This document shows positions 31,014 to 41,726 of a stretch of 64,000 nt of DNA, one piece after another. Each line of letters opens with the position of its first letter. The stretch's first letter is position 1. The position numbers and the translations under genes were made by a program. The DNA comes from Chondrus crispus (taxonomy: Eukaryota > Rhodophyta > Florideophyceae > Gigartinales > Gigartinaceae): the NCBI RefSeq assembly GCF_000350225.1, contig NW_005178685.1, positions 183,319 through 247,318 of the forward strand, in the 5' to 3' direction. The notes beneath the pieces are model-generated. The model was not told the origin of the DNA. It saw nothing but the letters and a program-made list of their open reading frames with translations, and ran no database searches.

Positions 31014-34000
31014 GCCCCCTACGGAACGCGTTGGTGAAAACGCGAAAAGAAGACGCGAGTCATAACCAAAACCCTACGTTTTTACTTTCTTAACTGTTCT
31101 GTTTTGTTTTTGTTTTATTTGTTTTGTGTTTGTGTTCGTTTTCGTTTCACGGGAGGCATCTAGGTTGGTGATCCCCGAGTGAGCGTGCGGCGCTCCCCGA
31201 GAGAGGACGACGGCCACGAAGATGCCAATCACTGCGTCAACGAAGGACGAGAAGATCAGGCAAGGTAGAGAAAAATTCAGAGGCGCCGACGCTTTTCTGA
31301 ACGAAGGGGAAGAACCCCCGCCTGAAGGAGCGCGACACCCTTTGAGGCAGAGACTCTGAGTAGTTGATGGACAAGGGACGAAGAACGCAGCTGACTGCCC
31401 ATAGAAATTTTTTTCTATCTTTCTTTAAAGAAATGATAAGTCAACGCTTTTGGTGACAATATGGTAGTGTTTGTTTAATTTACAACTTAGCGACCAAGTG
31501 CGGTCAGAAGGGCACATCATGAAGAATTCCGTGAGAGATCGAGGCGCTGGAAGGGCCTCGAAGGAGGACTATGATCGAGAGGAAGAAAAGAGAGTTGATG
31601 AGGGAATCGTGAGACTCAGGGGACGAAGTTCAAGAGACCATGATCCCTGGGATGGATTCTACCTGGGGGAAGACCAAGAGGGACGCTCATGTTGCGGAGA
31701 ATGCGTCGGCAGAAAAGTGATAGATACTATCAGCGAAACGCCCTCATGACAACATACTGAAAGAGCGAAGGAAGCGGCTGTCCTTACCCGCGCAAATCGC
31801 GCGCGCTGCCTGGATAATTACTGCCAAGAAGAGGCCGGACGCGAGGTCTGTGAGTAGAGTATGAGAGGAGAAAAGAAGCAGGCGACCTGCATAAACCCGT
31901 ACGTTAAGGGACGGACGTGAGGGACGGTTTCTAGAAATAAGAAAGTGATATCGTCAGTCCGGATGATGAAGTACAGTATGCATCCGCATTGCTGCAAAGA
32001 GGACATGAGCTAACGTTCGGACGTACGATTCGAATGCACGAAGTGTAATTTAATCGGAAGAATGGGAAGTGTTCACGAGGAGATACCAATCTGGAAAATG
32101 AGTCAGAAGGAGCCGTAGCTGTCCCTTGCAATTATAAGCAAGATTAGGAAAATTACTGGGTAAGCGAAGGGCACGCGAGGGGTGCCAACAACAACGATAC
32201 AAGTGCCCAAGGCCGCCCCACGGTTGTCTTCTTACATTCAGTGTAGAATGTGACGGCCGCACCCGCCGACGGCTTTGGCAAACATTTGCTTCCGAGGTGC
32301 TGATGAGGCTCAAGAAACAGTGAGACGGACGCTTGCCGAGCAGGAGGACCAACCTCCCTAGTTTATAACACCGCCTGTGAAAGGATCTAGAGCACGCGAA
32401 ACAACGCAAAATTATACTGAGGACGCCCTCTGCCTTCCCGACGTGCCGCGCTAACGAGGGTGATGACATAATGTCATGCTGACTAGGACGAGCGCGACAC
32501 CGAAGCAGGACAAAGACGAAAGCGGAGAAATGAGCGGACCGTGATATTCGATCAGCCCTCCACGACGGACACGTTACTTATGGGCTCATGACTGTATCCT
32601 CCCCCCACTGATTGTTTCTGTTTTATCTCTCTCTTGTTGTTGTTTTTTGTTTTGTCTCCTTTGTTTATTTTTTTTTGTGTTGCAGAGATTCTCGTTGAGT
32701 GTGCTCAGAAGACACGAGAAGGAGAAGAGAAAGGAAAGGCGAAGCCGCCCAAATCGGAAGGCTGGCAGCAGGGCGAGCCCTCGGTGGCTTTGACAAACGC
32801 GACGACAAGTGGAGGAGAAGAGCGACCCACGCACCTACGCGCGTGCGGCACACCGAGTTAGGCGATTCCGAAGCAACCCGTTTTACGGAGGGACCAGCTG
32901 GTTGTCGCGATGACGGGCCCGGTGTGATGAACAAGCGCGAGAGAAGATCGACAAGGTCGATCATCGACGAGCAACGACAGAAAAAAAAATATACACATTC
33001 ATGTATGTCAATGCTCGTGATAACCTGACTGTACTGTAGCCCGTTTTCGAAAGGCAGGCAAATAGGAGAGGCGGATGAGGATGACGCACGCCGAAGCTCG
33101 AAAGGGCCTGCGACGCAACCCCAAGAGAAAAGGGAATGCTGATGGAAGGCAGGGGACTCGTCACGATCGAGAGTCGACTGAGTGTCAAGGTTTTGACGCG
33201 GATCATCACACTGAACTGCTGAGAAAGGAGAGAGAAATCGTGCACGATTGAGGAAACCGGCATATGAAAGCCATCGAGGAACTCGCCCGACGAACCCTTT
33301 TGCGACAGGGACAGTTGTCCCTAACGTGGACGGAAGGGCAGACGAGTTGGAAAAGAGGAGGAACTGAAGAACGTACACTTCAGAAAAAGAAAAGGAAAGG
33401 CGGACACGACGATCTGTCAACCCGATTGACGGCGTCGAGTGACGACAACGTGCATTTGTCGGGGTAATGACGTTCCCAATTTAATTCCTCGAGCCAGGAA
33501 GAGAAGAGCTAGGGGAACTCGCAAACTAAGCGACGTCGATTACACCGAGGCAACGTGGGACCCCGGCATTGATCATCGATCGTCCGCGGACGATCGACGG
33601 CGCGACTGAGTACAGTATGCGATCCGTAGGTCACTTGTGTCAAGCGTGCCACATTCGGGGAACGAAGGGGGAGTTAGAGGCAAATGAGGGGATACGCTGA
33701 GCCCCCGAGTGAGGGTAGGATGCAAGAAAAAGAGGAGGAAAAATTGGCATAGACCAGAGGTGGATATGAGGGACGTGGGAACGCGTTGCGGGAAGTTGAA
33801 ATTTTTGCTACGCGGAACGCAGGCTGACGATTTCGCGTACACACGTACAGTACGGTTCGGCAGGAAGTGAGGGAGGTTGTACGAAGGGAGCACGAATCAA
33901 GAGGAGGTATCTCAGAATTCAAAGAGGAGCATAGATGGGAACAGAAGACGACCAGGGGGTCGGAAGCACGCTGGAAGTGACGACACGACATGCCGGCGGC

Positions 34001-35173
34001 AGAGGTAGTCGCACGAGGATGTTGTATGAAGCCAACACAACGAGGGACGAGTCATTCTATTGATTTAGAAATGAAAACCACCGGCAGACAAGTGCACGGA
34101 GACACACGTGTGAAGCGGCCGTGAGAATATTTTGAAAAGAAAATTAAGGAAAGCAGCAGCCTTCGCTGGGAAATGCACACGTATCACGTTTGTTGTCATC
34201 AGACCCAAGGCGCCGATCTTGCGACCACGGAAATCACAAGAGGAGGAAGCTTGAGAACCAAACCCCCCCTTCACTTTCCCAAATGCCCAAAATTACGACT
34301 GAGGATGGTTGTTTGTGAACACCCCAAACGCTGACGGAAACCCCCACAGGAGACTCCGGTTTGCTATGCCAAGGGCGTCGCCCGCGTAGAGGTCGAACTA
34401 AGACCGAGGAGATGACAAGCAGGAGAGGAAGACAGATTGAGGTCTTGATACCCCTTACCCCCCCCGCTCGAGGCAAGCAAACTCTGCTAACCGGTAAGCG
34501 CAGAATGAATACAGTTGAGGCAATAACCTCGTTCCCCCTCCCTTCTCCATCATCATTATTATTTTTGTGTAGACGCAGAGGACGCGACCCCACAATGGGA
34601 TGTTGACAAGCAGCCCCAGAAGATAACAGTAAGCAGATCAGGACCCCGCGACGCGCGCAACATCGGCGAAGGTGACGCGCGAGCAAACGCCGTCCAGTTC
34701 GACAAAAAAGAAATGGCGTACCTGGAGAGAAAGGTTTTTTGGGAGCACGTGGAGAATGGATGTGGCTGTTCGACAGCTACGCGAGACCACACAAAGGGGG
34801 TTCGGAAGGTGAATCTCACAAAGCGACGACCAGGACGTCGTCAGCATTACGTTAAAAATGCATGAGAAGACAAGCCTGCGAAACGGAGACGTACAGTAAC
34901 TCTGTGCGTGCAAAGCTGACGAGCAGGAAATGGAGAGATGGATCTCGAGGGGGACTTCGCCAAGGCGATCAAGGCAGACGGTACCACCATGGATGAGGAT
35001 ATATCGATGTTCAAACATCGAGGAACACACACCGGGAAAAGACAACTGTCTTTGTGATTCGATCCCACGCTACCAGAACACATCACCCGGATGGTCCGCA
35101 TATTCAGATCGCGTTTAGAGACCTACAGGGGAGTCAGTACTGCCCGAGTGAGGGATGCAGGCGAGAAACGGAC
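31014..35173. other. Long 3' region of chromovirus B
   Basis: About 4 kb of purine-rich plus-strand sequence without a convincing gene. T-rich tracts at 31079-31146 and 32609-32688, the second ending in GTTGCAG like a 3' splice site, break the pattern. A minus-strand frame at 33420-32665 is open for 251 codons but Ser/Leu-rich and motif-free; I do not call it. Target-site or nested-insertion borders were not recognisable. Confidence 0.4.
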
Positions 35174-35932
35174 CTACTGAACTCGCGAGAAAAAAAGGAG
35201 GAAGTTGGGGATGGAGGGAGCGACCGCATTGACGGTACGCAGAAAAAGAGGAGGAAGTTGATAGGAAAAGGGAATGCAATTTACTGTCGGTGGAATGTAG
35301 GGAAGTGTCGGCGATGAGACGACACCCTCAAAAGACAATGATCCGAACACGGATCGGCAGGACGCTACGATCGGCAACGGGTCAATGGGACGATTCACCC
35401 AAGGATTTTTTCCTTCGGAAGTGAGGCGACAAGCTGCACCCGTTACGCGCAGGTCAGTGAGGGACGCTCCTCGAAGAGCCCCCTCGTTTAGTCCGTAAGC
35501 ACGGAGCAATGTGCGATAGACGCTGGCGACGTCGTCGTTCTTTGTGATAACATCTGGAGAGGACAGGGAGTTCGAACCTCCCCTGGTCGATGGGACTGCG
35601 TCGACGATTGGTGACAAGGGGGCGGCAACCGGAACAGCCGTAGGAGAAGGCGGACGAGCTGGGCCGGCGTGTGGGGAATCAGGGGGTAACCGAGGGATGG
35701 AAGGAAGACCTAGAGGGTCGGGGGAAGTGGAAGAAAAGCCCACGCCGTGGCGCTTACGTTTGGTACCACCCCTCGTATGGCTCGGGGATGAAGGAAACAT
35801 CAGGCTCGTCTTGCTCTTGCACTCCGGCAGGTTACCGGAAGTGGCGATGTAGGGGTATGAGGAAGACGGTGAGGAGATTATACGGAAAGGGGGCCGCGTG
35901 CAAGAACGCTCGGAAGGGGATATGTAGTGCAA
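35174..35932 (-). CDS. Possible antisense frame in the chromovirus B 3' region
   Basis: 252 codons on the strand opposite to B pol, opening with a non-ATG codon; the first ATG is about 49 codons in (MFPSSPSHTRGGTKRKRHG). After this basic cluster comes a Pro-rich stretch (GLPSIPRLPPDSPHAGP; PPSPTAVPVAAPLSP), then a more structured part (DDVASVYRTLLRAYGLNEGA). No family recognised. It lies just inside the polypurine tract and LTR of B. A basic cluster followed by a Pro-rich part also describes the plus-strand frame at 15784-16491 in the corresponding region of chromovirus A, but residue-level homology is not shown. It may be chance. Confidence 0.3.
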   Translation of the reverse strand: MHYISPSERSCTRPPFRIISSPSSSYPYIATSGNLPECKSKTSLMFPSSPSHTRGGTKRKRHGVGFSSTSPDPLGLPSIPRLPPDSPHAGPARPPSPTAVPVAAPLSPIVDAVPSTRGGSNSLSSPDVITKNDDVASVYRTLLRAYGLNEGALRGASLTDLRVTGAACRLTSEGKNPWVNRPIDPLPIVASCRSVFGSLSFEGVVSSPTLPYIPPTVNCIPFSYQLPPLFLRTVNAVAPSIPNFLLFFSRVQ

Positions 35933-35941
35933 TACGCACCT

Positions 35942-35983
35942 GAAAAGGGGGGTGAAAAGAATTGAAAAAGGAAAAAAATTGGG
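35942..35983 (+). other. Polypurine tract of chromovirus B
   Basis: A nearly pure A/G run on the plus strand (GAAAAGGGGGGTGAAAAG and onward to GGAAAAAAATTGGG), directly before a TG-starting sequence at 35987. This is what primes plus-strand DNA synthesis upstream of a 3' LTR. Confidence 0.5.
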
Positions 35984-35986
35984 TAA

Positions 35987-36930
35987 TGTAGTCCGGGTTT
36001 GGGGGACACACGTGTGCGACGAAGCGCACGATTATTTAATTATTTAATTTATTTACTAATTGGATCTAGAATCTAGAGTCGGGAGCTACTGTACTCGCCC
36101 CGGCGGCGCTCTATATAATTTAGCCCTTTGACCGACCAAGTCAATAAAGCCAACCCGAGTTGCCGGAGTTAGATCTCGCCTTCGTCGAAGACCGCTTCCG
36201 TTCACGCGACGCGCTTCCCTTCTACGCTGCTAACGACATCCTCTATTGCTTGGGGTCCCATTCCTTGTCCTTATCCTTTTACCTTTTATATCTCTAATTC
36301 CTATCCTTTTCTATCTCTACACCTATTTTTCCCTTAATTGTGTTGGTTCCATTGGAGTCGGTTGCGACCGATCCGGTGTAGGTGTTTTAGCCATCGTTGT
36401 GTAGCGCTGCTACTGTTTCAATTTCCGTAGGAAGGCTGTTGTAACGACGACTCCGTCGAAGGTCTTACTGTATAAGACAGAGTTGGTACCGCCTACCGCG
36501 ATCGCGATCGCGCTGGTGAGGGTGTTTTTAGCCATCGGGCAACACGTCGGTAGTAGCGTTGCTACACGGTTACGATCCCGTCGGGTAGTGCTGCACAAGC
36601 CCCCGTCGAAGACCTTGAATTATACCCAAGGTGCTGAAGACGGTCGTCGAGCATGGGCCTTACAACCCAGCGAACCGCGGTTACATTCTCGTAGACAAGC
36701 CCAACCCGCACTCGTCGAGCACTCAAGTCTTCACAAGTCTCTACCACCATTATCCTCCCGGGCCGGGTATCTTTCCTTAACCACCCCGTCGGAGTCGAGC
36801 TACCGTGGGCCGCAAGCCCCCACAAGGGGAAAGGGAGTCTCGAACGCTCTGTAGCGCGTGCCATTGGCAGTGGTTGTTTCTGTTGCTGTTTTTCTTCTTT
36901 TTGTTTGACCGTCGGACTGTGTTCGCGGCC
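35987..36930 (+). repeat. Probable 3' LTR of chromovirus B
   Basis: Starts TGTAGTCCGG right after the polypurine tract. Contains TATATAA at 36112-36118 and AATAAA at 36143-36148, the order of a promoter and a polyadenylation signal in an LTR. Two imperfect copies of a block of about 100 bp (around 36375-36475 and 36525-36625) share GTGTTTTAGCCATCG-like and CCGTCGAAG-like pieces. The end is inferred from where element C integrase coding begins; no terminal CA was fixed. Confidence 0.4.
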
Positions 36931-37677
36931 TGCCAGGCACATTGCACTACAGCCAATCCGGACGGTGGTCGCGTCGGCACCAGGTCGAACGGGGTTGTCT
37001 CCGTCGACCAGTGGACCTGCGTGTTATACGCGAAGGTCAGGGGCTGGATGTACTCGTCCCAGTCCCTCTGATGCTCCTCGACATAGTGTCGGAGGCGCTG
37101 CACCAGGGTGAGGTTGAACCGTTCGGTTTGCCCATTTGTCTGGGGGTGATAGGCGGTAGTCAGGTAGCGCCTCACCCCCAGCAAGGCGCACACCGCGTCG
37201 AAGAACTTGGCGGCAAATTGTGGTCCGTTATCGGTTAGCACGTAACGAGGTGCGCCGTATACGTAGACCCAATTGTCCAGGAAGGCGTTTTCCACGACCG
37301 ACGCGGTGGTTGTCCGTAACGGGATGCTGCGCGTCAGCTTCGTAAACCCGTCGGTCATGACGAGCACGTGGCGATTCCCGTGCGCCGTCTTCGGTAAAGG
37401 ACCCAGCAGGTCCATGACGACGAAATCCAGCGGCCCTGCCGCTGGAATAGCTTGAGGTCCTTCTGATGCCGCCCCAGGGTTCCCCGGGCGGCCGCGCACC
37501 AGGCGCAATTCCGTACGGTACTGAAGGCGTCGTTGGCCATATGAGGCCAATAATATTCCCGCCGGAGGGTATAATACATCCTCGTACCGCCCGGGTGTCC
37601 TGCCAGGCGGGGATGATGGGCGAGGTACAATATCTTCGCCCTGAGCCGTTTCGGTACAACCCGCTGCAGGGTCCCAT
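36931..37677 (-). pseudogene. Element C integrase, truncated
   Basis: The zinc-binding part is at the end of the preceding frame (RLAGHPGGTRMYYTLRREYY; CAWCAAARG). The core is read at 37550-36931: LDFVVMDLLGPLPKTAHGN (Asp), VLTDNGPQFAAKFFDA (Asp) and PQTNGQTERFNLTLVQ (Glu). After TTPFDLVPTRPPSGLAVVQ the homology stops and Lys/Asn-rich LTR-derived codons follow. A frame change near 37400 separates it from RNase H. Catalytic residues are present; the C-terminal part and any chromodomain are lost. Confidence 0.8.
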
Positions 37678-38557
37678 CGAGGGGGGACTTGCGGACGACG
37701 AACCCGTATCGGTCGACGTCGTAGCGCGAGTCTGGGTTCCCCACGGTCTCGGCGGCCGCCCTACAGAAGGGGTCCTCGGCCTGCTCCCGAAGGAACTCTT
37801 CCACCGTTACGGATGAGATGTCGCGTTCTCCGGGTATAACCGCGAACGCTTGCTCAGCTCTCCCCGGGTCGACAGGGGTCTCCCAGTGTACGGTACCTTG
37901 GCGGGGGATATGCTCCTCCTCTCGCCATTGTACCGCGAAACACGGGACCTCGTCGTCAACCGGTTGGGAAGTTGCGCCGTCAACTCGGAGGCGTGATACA
38001 CCATCCGCGAGTTGGTGCTTAATCCCCGGTCGGTACTGTACGTCGTAGTCGTACTCGGCTAGGCGTAGACGCCAGCGCGCTAGCCGGCCGGAGCTATCCG
38101 CCGGGTTGAGGACCCATCGGAGGGCCTCATGATCCGTACGGAGGTCGAACGTGTTCCCATACAGATATGGTCGAAGCGTGAGGATGCTCCACACGACAGC
38201 AAGGCATTCCTTCTCGGTGGTGGTGTAATTTTTCTCGGCGTCGGTTAGAGCCCGACTCCAATACCCGATCGGTAGGCGGTCACCGCTCGGCTGCTCCTGT
38301 AGTAGGGCACAGCCGACTTGGTACGCGCAAGCTTCCGTATCCAGGGTGTGTTTCTTTCCGTAACGGGGTAGAGCGAGGATCGGTGGGGACACAAGGCGCT
38401 TCTTGAGTTCCACGAACGCCTCGTATTCCTCATCGGTAAGAACCTCAAACTCGAAGGGTTGATTTTTCCCCGTCTTCCGGTTTAGCGGAGCGGCTATTTT
38501 CGCGAAGCCCTTCACGAACCGACGGTACACGTTGCACATTCCTAAGAAGGATCGCAA
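37355..38557 (-). pseudogene. Element C RNase H and integrase zinc-binding region
   Basis: 400 codons directly continuing the RT frame after one TAA. LRSFLGMCNVYRRFVKGFA, HTLDTEACAYQVGCALLQ (the family's DTDAS reads DTEAC, so the first catalytic Asp is Glu), NYTTTEKECLAVVWSI (Glu), FDLRTDHEALRWVLN (Asp) and KHQLADGVSRL. A linker leads to LAGHPGGTRMYYTLRREYYW, the integrase HHCC start. The Asp-to-Glu change suggests a weakened RNase H. Identification is secure. Confidence 0.8.
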
Positions 38558-39859
38558 TTACGTCTGGTTCTGGGGAGATCGAGCGCGCTCGATGGCGACC
38601 ACGTTGCGGCGCTCGACCTCCAACCTACCTGGTCGGATCACGTGCCCCAGGTAGGTGACCGAGGTGTCGAAGAAAGCGAACTTCGACAGCTTCAGCCACA
38701 CGCCCGCGTCCCCCAGTAGGCGTAGAACCTCGCGGACGTGCGCGACGTGTTCCGTTACGGTCTTGGAGCAGATGATAACATCATCCAGGTAGACCAGAAC
38801 GGTTTCCCATTTTACTCGCGACAGTATAATGTCGACGGCCCACTGGAAGGTAGCGGGGGCATTCTTCAAACCGAACCACATGCGGAAGAAACGGTACAAC
38901 CCGCAGTGCGACGCGAACGTCGTCTTGTCGCGGTCATCCTCGGCGATTTCTACTTGCCAATACCCGCTGTTGCAATCTAGCGTAGTAAAGACAGTAGCGT
39001 TGCCGAGGGAATCGATGCACTCGTCCATCCTCGGCAACGGATAGAAATCCCGAACGGTGACTGCGTTGAGCTTTCTGTAGTCGACGCAGAACCGCATGGT
39101 ACCATCCTTTTTAGGGACGAATAACACGGGGCTTGCCCATTCGACCGTGGTGGGTTCGATTACCCCTGCCCGGAGCATGCGGTCAATCTCCGTTTTCTCT
39201 TTTTCCCGTAAGGTTGGTCCGGCGCGGTAAGGCGGCTGGTAAATCGGGCGAGCACCGGGCTTGAGCTCAATGCAGTGTTTCGTGGCCCCGATTTTTCCCA
39301 GCTGGCCGGTCCACATCCCCTTGAATTCGGACAGTACCTCGAGGACATCCGAGCGTACCTCCTCGTCCTCGGCACCGATGTGGACGTACTCTTGCCAGGC
39401 GTTGGGGTCCTCCTCAGGGGCGGCGGTTTCTTCGGGGTTATCCGTTCCAGCCGCCCCGAGGGGCGCCTTGGGCGGCGTGGCTTGTTCAGCCCCGCCCTTG
39501 TCCGTACGGTTGTCGGCGGCTTCTTCCGCGCCCTCCTTTGCGGTTGAGAGGTTGGAATTAAATATCCCTCCCCCTTCCTTAGCTTCGGCCGCTTCCGCGG
39601 CCGAGTCGCCAAGGGTCAGGATGTGAGTGGGCGACGAAAGAGACAGTCCGACTACGTTATGCTTCAGGATGTGAACCGAGCGGTGCCCAAAATTGCTGAG
39701 CATTACCGAGAACGGGTTTTCGGGGACAACATCCATGACCCCCTCTGTCATGAGGGTCAAATTCTTGTGCGCGGTTTTTGGGGAGTTCTGTAAAAAACAT
39801 AGTCTCCCCACCGGCGTGGTGACCCTCACCATGGCCTGCGTCATCGGGGGAATTGTCAC
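38558..39859 (-). pseudogene. Element C reverse transcriptase
   Basis: 433 codons. An acidic Ala/Glu/Pro-rich linker is followed by PYRAGPTLREKEKTEIDRML, EWASPVLFVPKKDGTMRFC, YRKLNAVTVRDFYPLPRMD, FTTLDCNSGYWQVEI, FFRMWFGLKNAPATFQWA and LVYLDDVIICS with catalytic YLDD. It ends RARSPQNQT-stop at 38558-38560, and the next codon continues the same reading frame with LRSFLG. The stop is TAA where the related element B has a Gln-containing TQLRSFLG, consistent with a C-to-T change. Otherwise the enzyme looks complete. Confidence 0.85.
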
Positions 39860-39883
39860 CCCCCTGGCGAGGCGGATCTTCCG

Positions 39884-40473
39884 TCACGGTGTGCTGGCGG
39901 GGAAGGCCACCTGCTTCCGTTCGGGTTTATCCGACGGCGGTAGTTGTTGTGCGGTGCTCCTCGAGGCCATCTTGCGGTCGTGCCTCGAGGGGGTTGTTCC
40001 GACCAACGCCACGGGTGGCCCGTCGTGGAACACGACCTTCCGTTGCGGTGGGAGGATCGCCATGACGTGGCCATCCATGAAAGTCGTACCGAGGATACAG
40101 TCCACGGCGAGGCTCGTGACTACCACGAACAGGACGCGCGCCACAAACTCACCGATTTGGACGAGCAGGGGGATTTCCCCTAGTGCCTTCATCGCGCGGT
40201 TGACGCGTCGATGAGCGCTGGGCTCCGAACCGGTTTTATCGATGGTCGCCACGCCTCGGCGACACACCGTAAATGGATGAGGTTCGGGCCGGCTCCTGAG
40301 TCAAGCACTGGCGTGATGGCGACCATCAACGCCTGCTTCTGACCAACCGTCGCGGAGATCTTGTAATTCTGTTTCTTGAAGAAACAGATGGTCTGGACTT
40401 CCGTTCGGTTATCCGGCTGCGCTTCCACTGGCGCAGCCGGATCGGGGGTGCCTAAGCTTCTGAGGCTGGGCAC
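39884..40473 (-). pseudogene. Element C protease
   Basis: Two overlapping frames. The first (40473-40189) carries the active site VAITPVLDSGAGPNLIHLRC, a retropepsin DSGAG. The second (40267-39884) carries the C-terminal half, SLAVDCILGTTFMDGHVMAI, with the conserved ILGxxF-like strand. Protease is thus split by a frameshift near 40240. It would cleave the gag-pol polyprotein. Identification rests on the DSGA motif and its position between gag and RT. Confidence 0.7.
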
Positions 40474-40493
40474 GGGGAGAGACGTCGTCGCCT

Positions 40494-41726
40494 CTACGGG
40501 TCCTCCCCGGCTTCCCCCGTCAGCAGCAAATCCTCGCGGGTTTCATCCGCGGCTTGCGCCACGTGGTCTTCGGTATGGTCGGGGTGCGGTTCCTCGACCA
40601 CGTTGACGCCCGCGGGGGCCGTCGGACGCTGGTTTCGCCAAGCGGACGGCCCCTGGCGGTTGAACGGGGATCCCGGGCGGAGGCCTTGCTGGATGCGTAG
40701 CTTCTGGTAGTTGGCCTCTCGTGCCTCCAGAAGCTTGGCCCGCAGGCTCGCACCGGCAACGAAGGGGCACTCCTCTTGTCGGTGCGTGGTGTCAAGGCAG
40801 AACCGGCACAGTGGCGGTCCGGGAAATCTCCCGCCGGAGAACCGGACGCGTGGATCCTGCCCTTGCCTCCCGTACGGTCCTGTGTGCACGTCGCCAGAGT
40901 TGGCGGGTGGAACTGGGGCGCTCGCCGTCGAGGCTGCCGGCGACGGATAATAACTCGTCGGTGGCGAGCTCATCGAGGTCGGCGTGGCGGTTTGGTCCGT
41001 CACGGCCAGGATTGCTTCTTCAGCAAATCCCCCGGCCGTCGGGATGTCGGATGCCGACTCAACCGACAGCACGGGCCTCGTCCTTGCGGTGCGGTCAAAT
41101 CTTCTAGCCGCTCCGGATGGCTCTCGGTGCGCCATGGCTGACATCCCCTGTCGACGGGAAGCCCGATTGGTTTCCCCGATCGCTTGCGCATAGCGAGCGA
41201 CGGATTGGTAGTCCACATCCGGGTGCGTGGCGAGGTAATTACGAACCTGCGCGCACGTGGCGGGCAGTAACCCCTCGACGAACATGGACTTCAACCGCTT
41301 GTCGGAGAATACCGTACCGCAGCGGAGTGCCTTGTCCCAGAGGTGGTTACTGTAGACCTCCTCCGTCATGTTTGAACTCTGACGGAAGGAGGTCACGTCC
41401 CCAACCGCTTCAGAAATTACCTCGTCGGTAGCATAGGTATGCAACAGAAAGTTGACCACCTGTGGGTATGTCCGGAGCAGCTCGCGCCGCTCCACGTCAA
41501 CCGCCATGGTGTTTCCATTGAGACGGGACTGGAGTAAGGCGTGAGCCTGCCCGGCCAGGTAGAATTGGAAGCAACACACGGCGGCTCCTTCGGTAATACC
41601 GTTGTGGTCGCACGCCATCTTGAGGCGTGCGTGGAATCCCAATACCGCAATCGGATCTTGACCGCTGAACGTCTGGGACCTCATCTGCACGTCCAGTTTT
41701 TTCCGGTAACGGTTAATGTGCCGCAC
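40494..41726 (-). pseudogene. Element C gag (capsid and nucleocapsid)
   Basis: 410 codons. Residues about 20-190 are a helical capsid-like region (FSGQDPIAVLGFHARLKMAC, VCCFQFYLAGQAHALLQSRL, LKSMFVEGLLPATCAQVRNY) as in gag of plant and algal Ty3/gypsy elements. A low-complexity Pro/Ser/Thr linker follows, then a zinc knuckle C-RF-C-LDTT-H-RQEE-C at about 307-320 and an acidic tail. The frame opens with a non-ATG codon that overlaps the end of the upstream frame, so the N-terminus lies there, after a frame change. Confidence 0.8.

Larger units (their letters stand above)
25910..36930 (+). mobile_element. Chromovirus B (Ty3/gypsy), 5'-truncated, with long 3' region and LTR
   Basis: Plus-strand order: gag zinc knuckle, protease, RT, RNase H, integrase, chromodomain (to 31013). 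About 5 kb of apparently non-coding sequence follows, then a purine-rich tract (35942-35983) and a probable LTR from 35987. That LTR runs up to the broken integrase of element C, so B probably inserted into C. The 5' LTR and the gag N-terminus are lost at the junction with chromovirus A. Several stops and frameshifts make it inactive. The LTR's outer boundary is not fixed. Confidence 0.65.

Noticed and set aside
32665..33420. Minus-strand frame of 251 codons in the chromovirus B 3' region
   Set aside because: Ser/Leu/Phe-rich, antisense of purine-rich DNA, no motif; openness is explained by composition.
35560..35585. GGGAGGTTCGAACTCCC on the minus strand resembles a tRNA T-arm with B box
   Set aside because: No matching acceptor, D-arm or A box at the required distance; it lies within an open frame of the chromovirus B 3' region.
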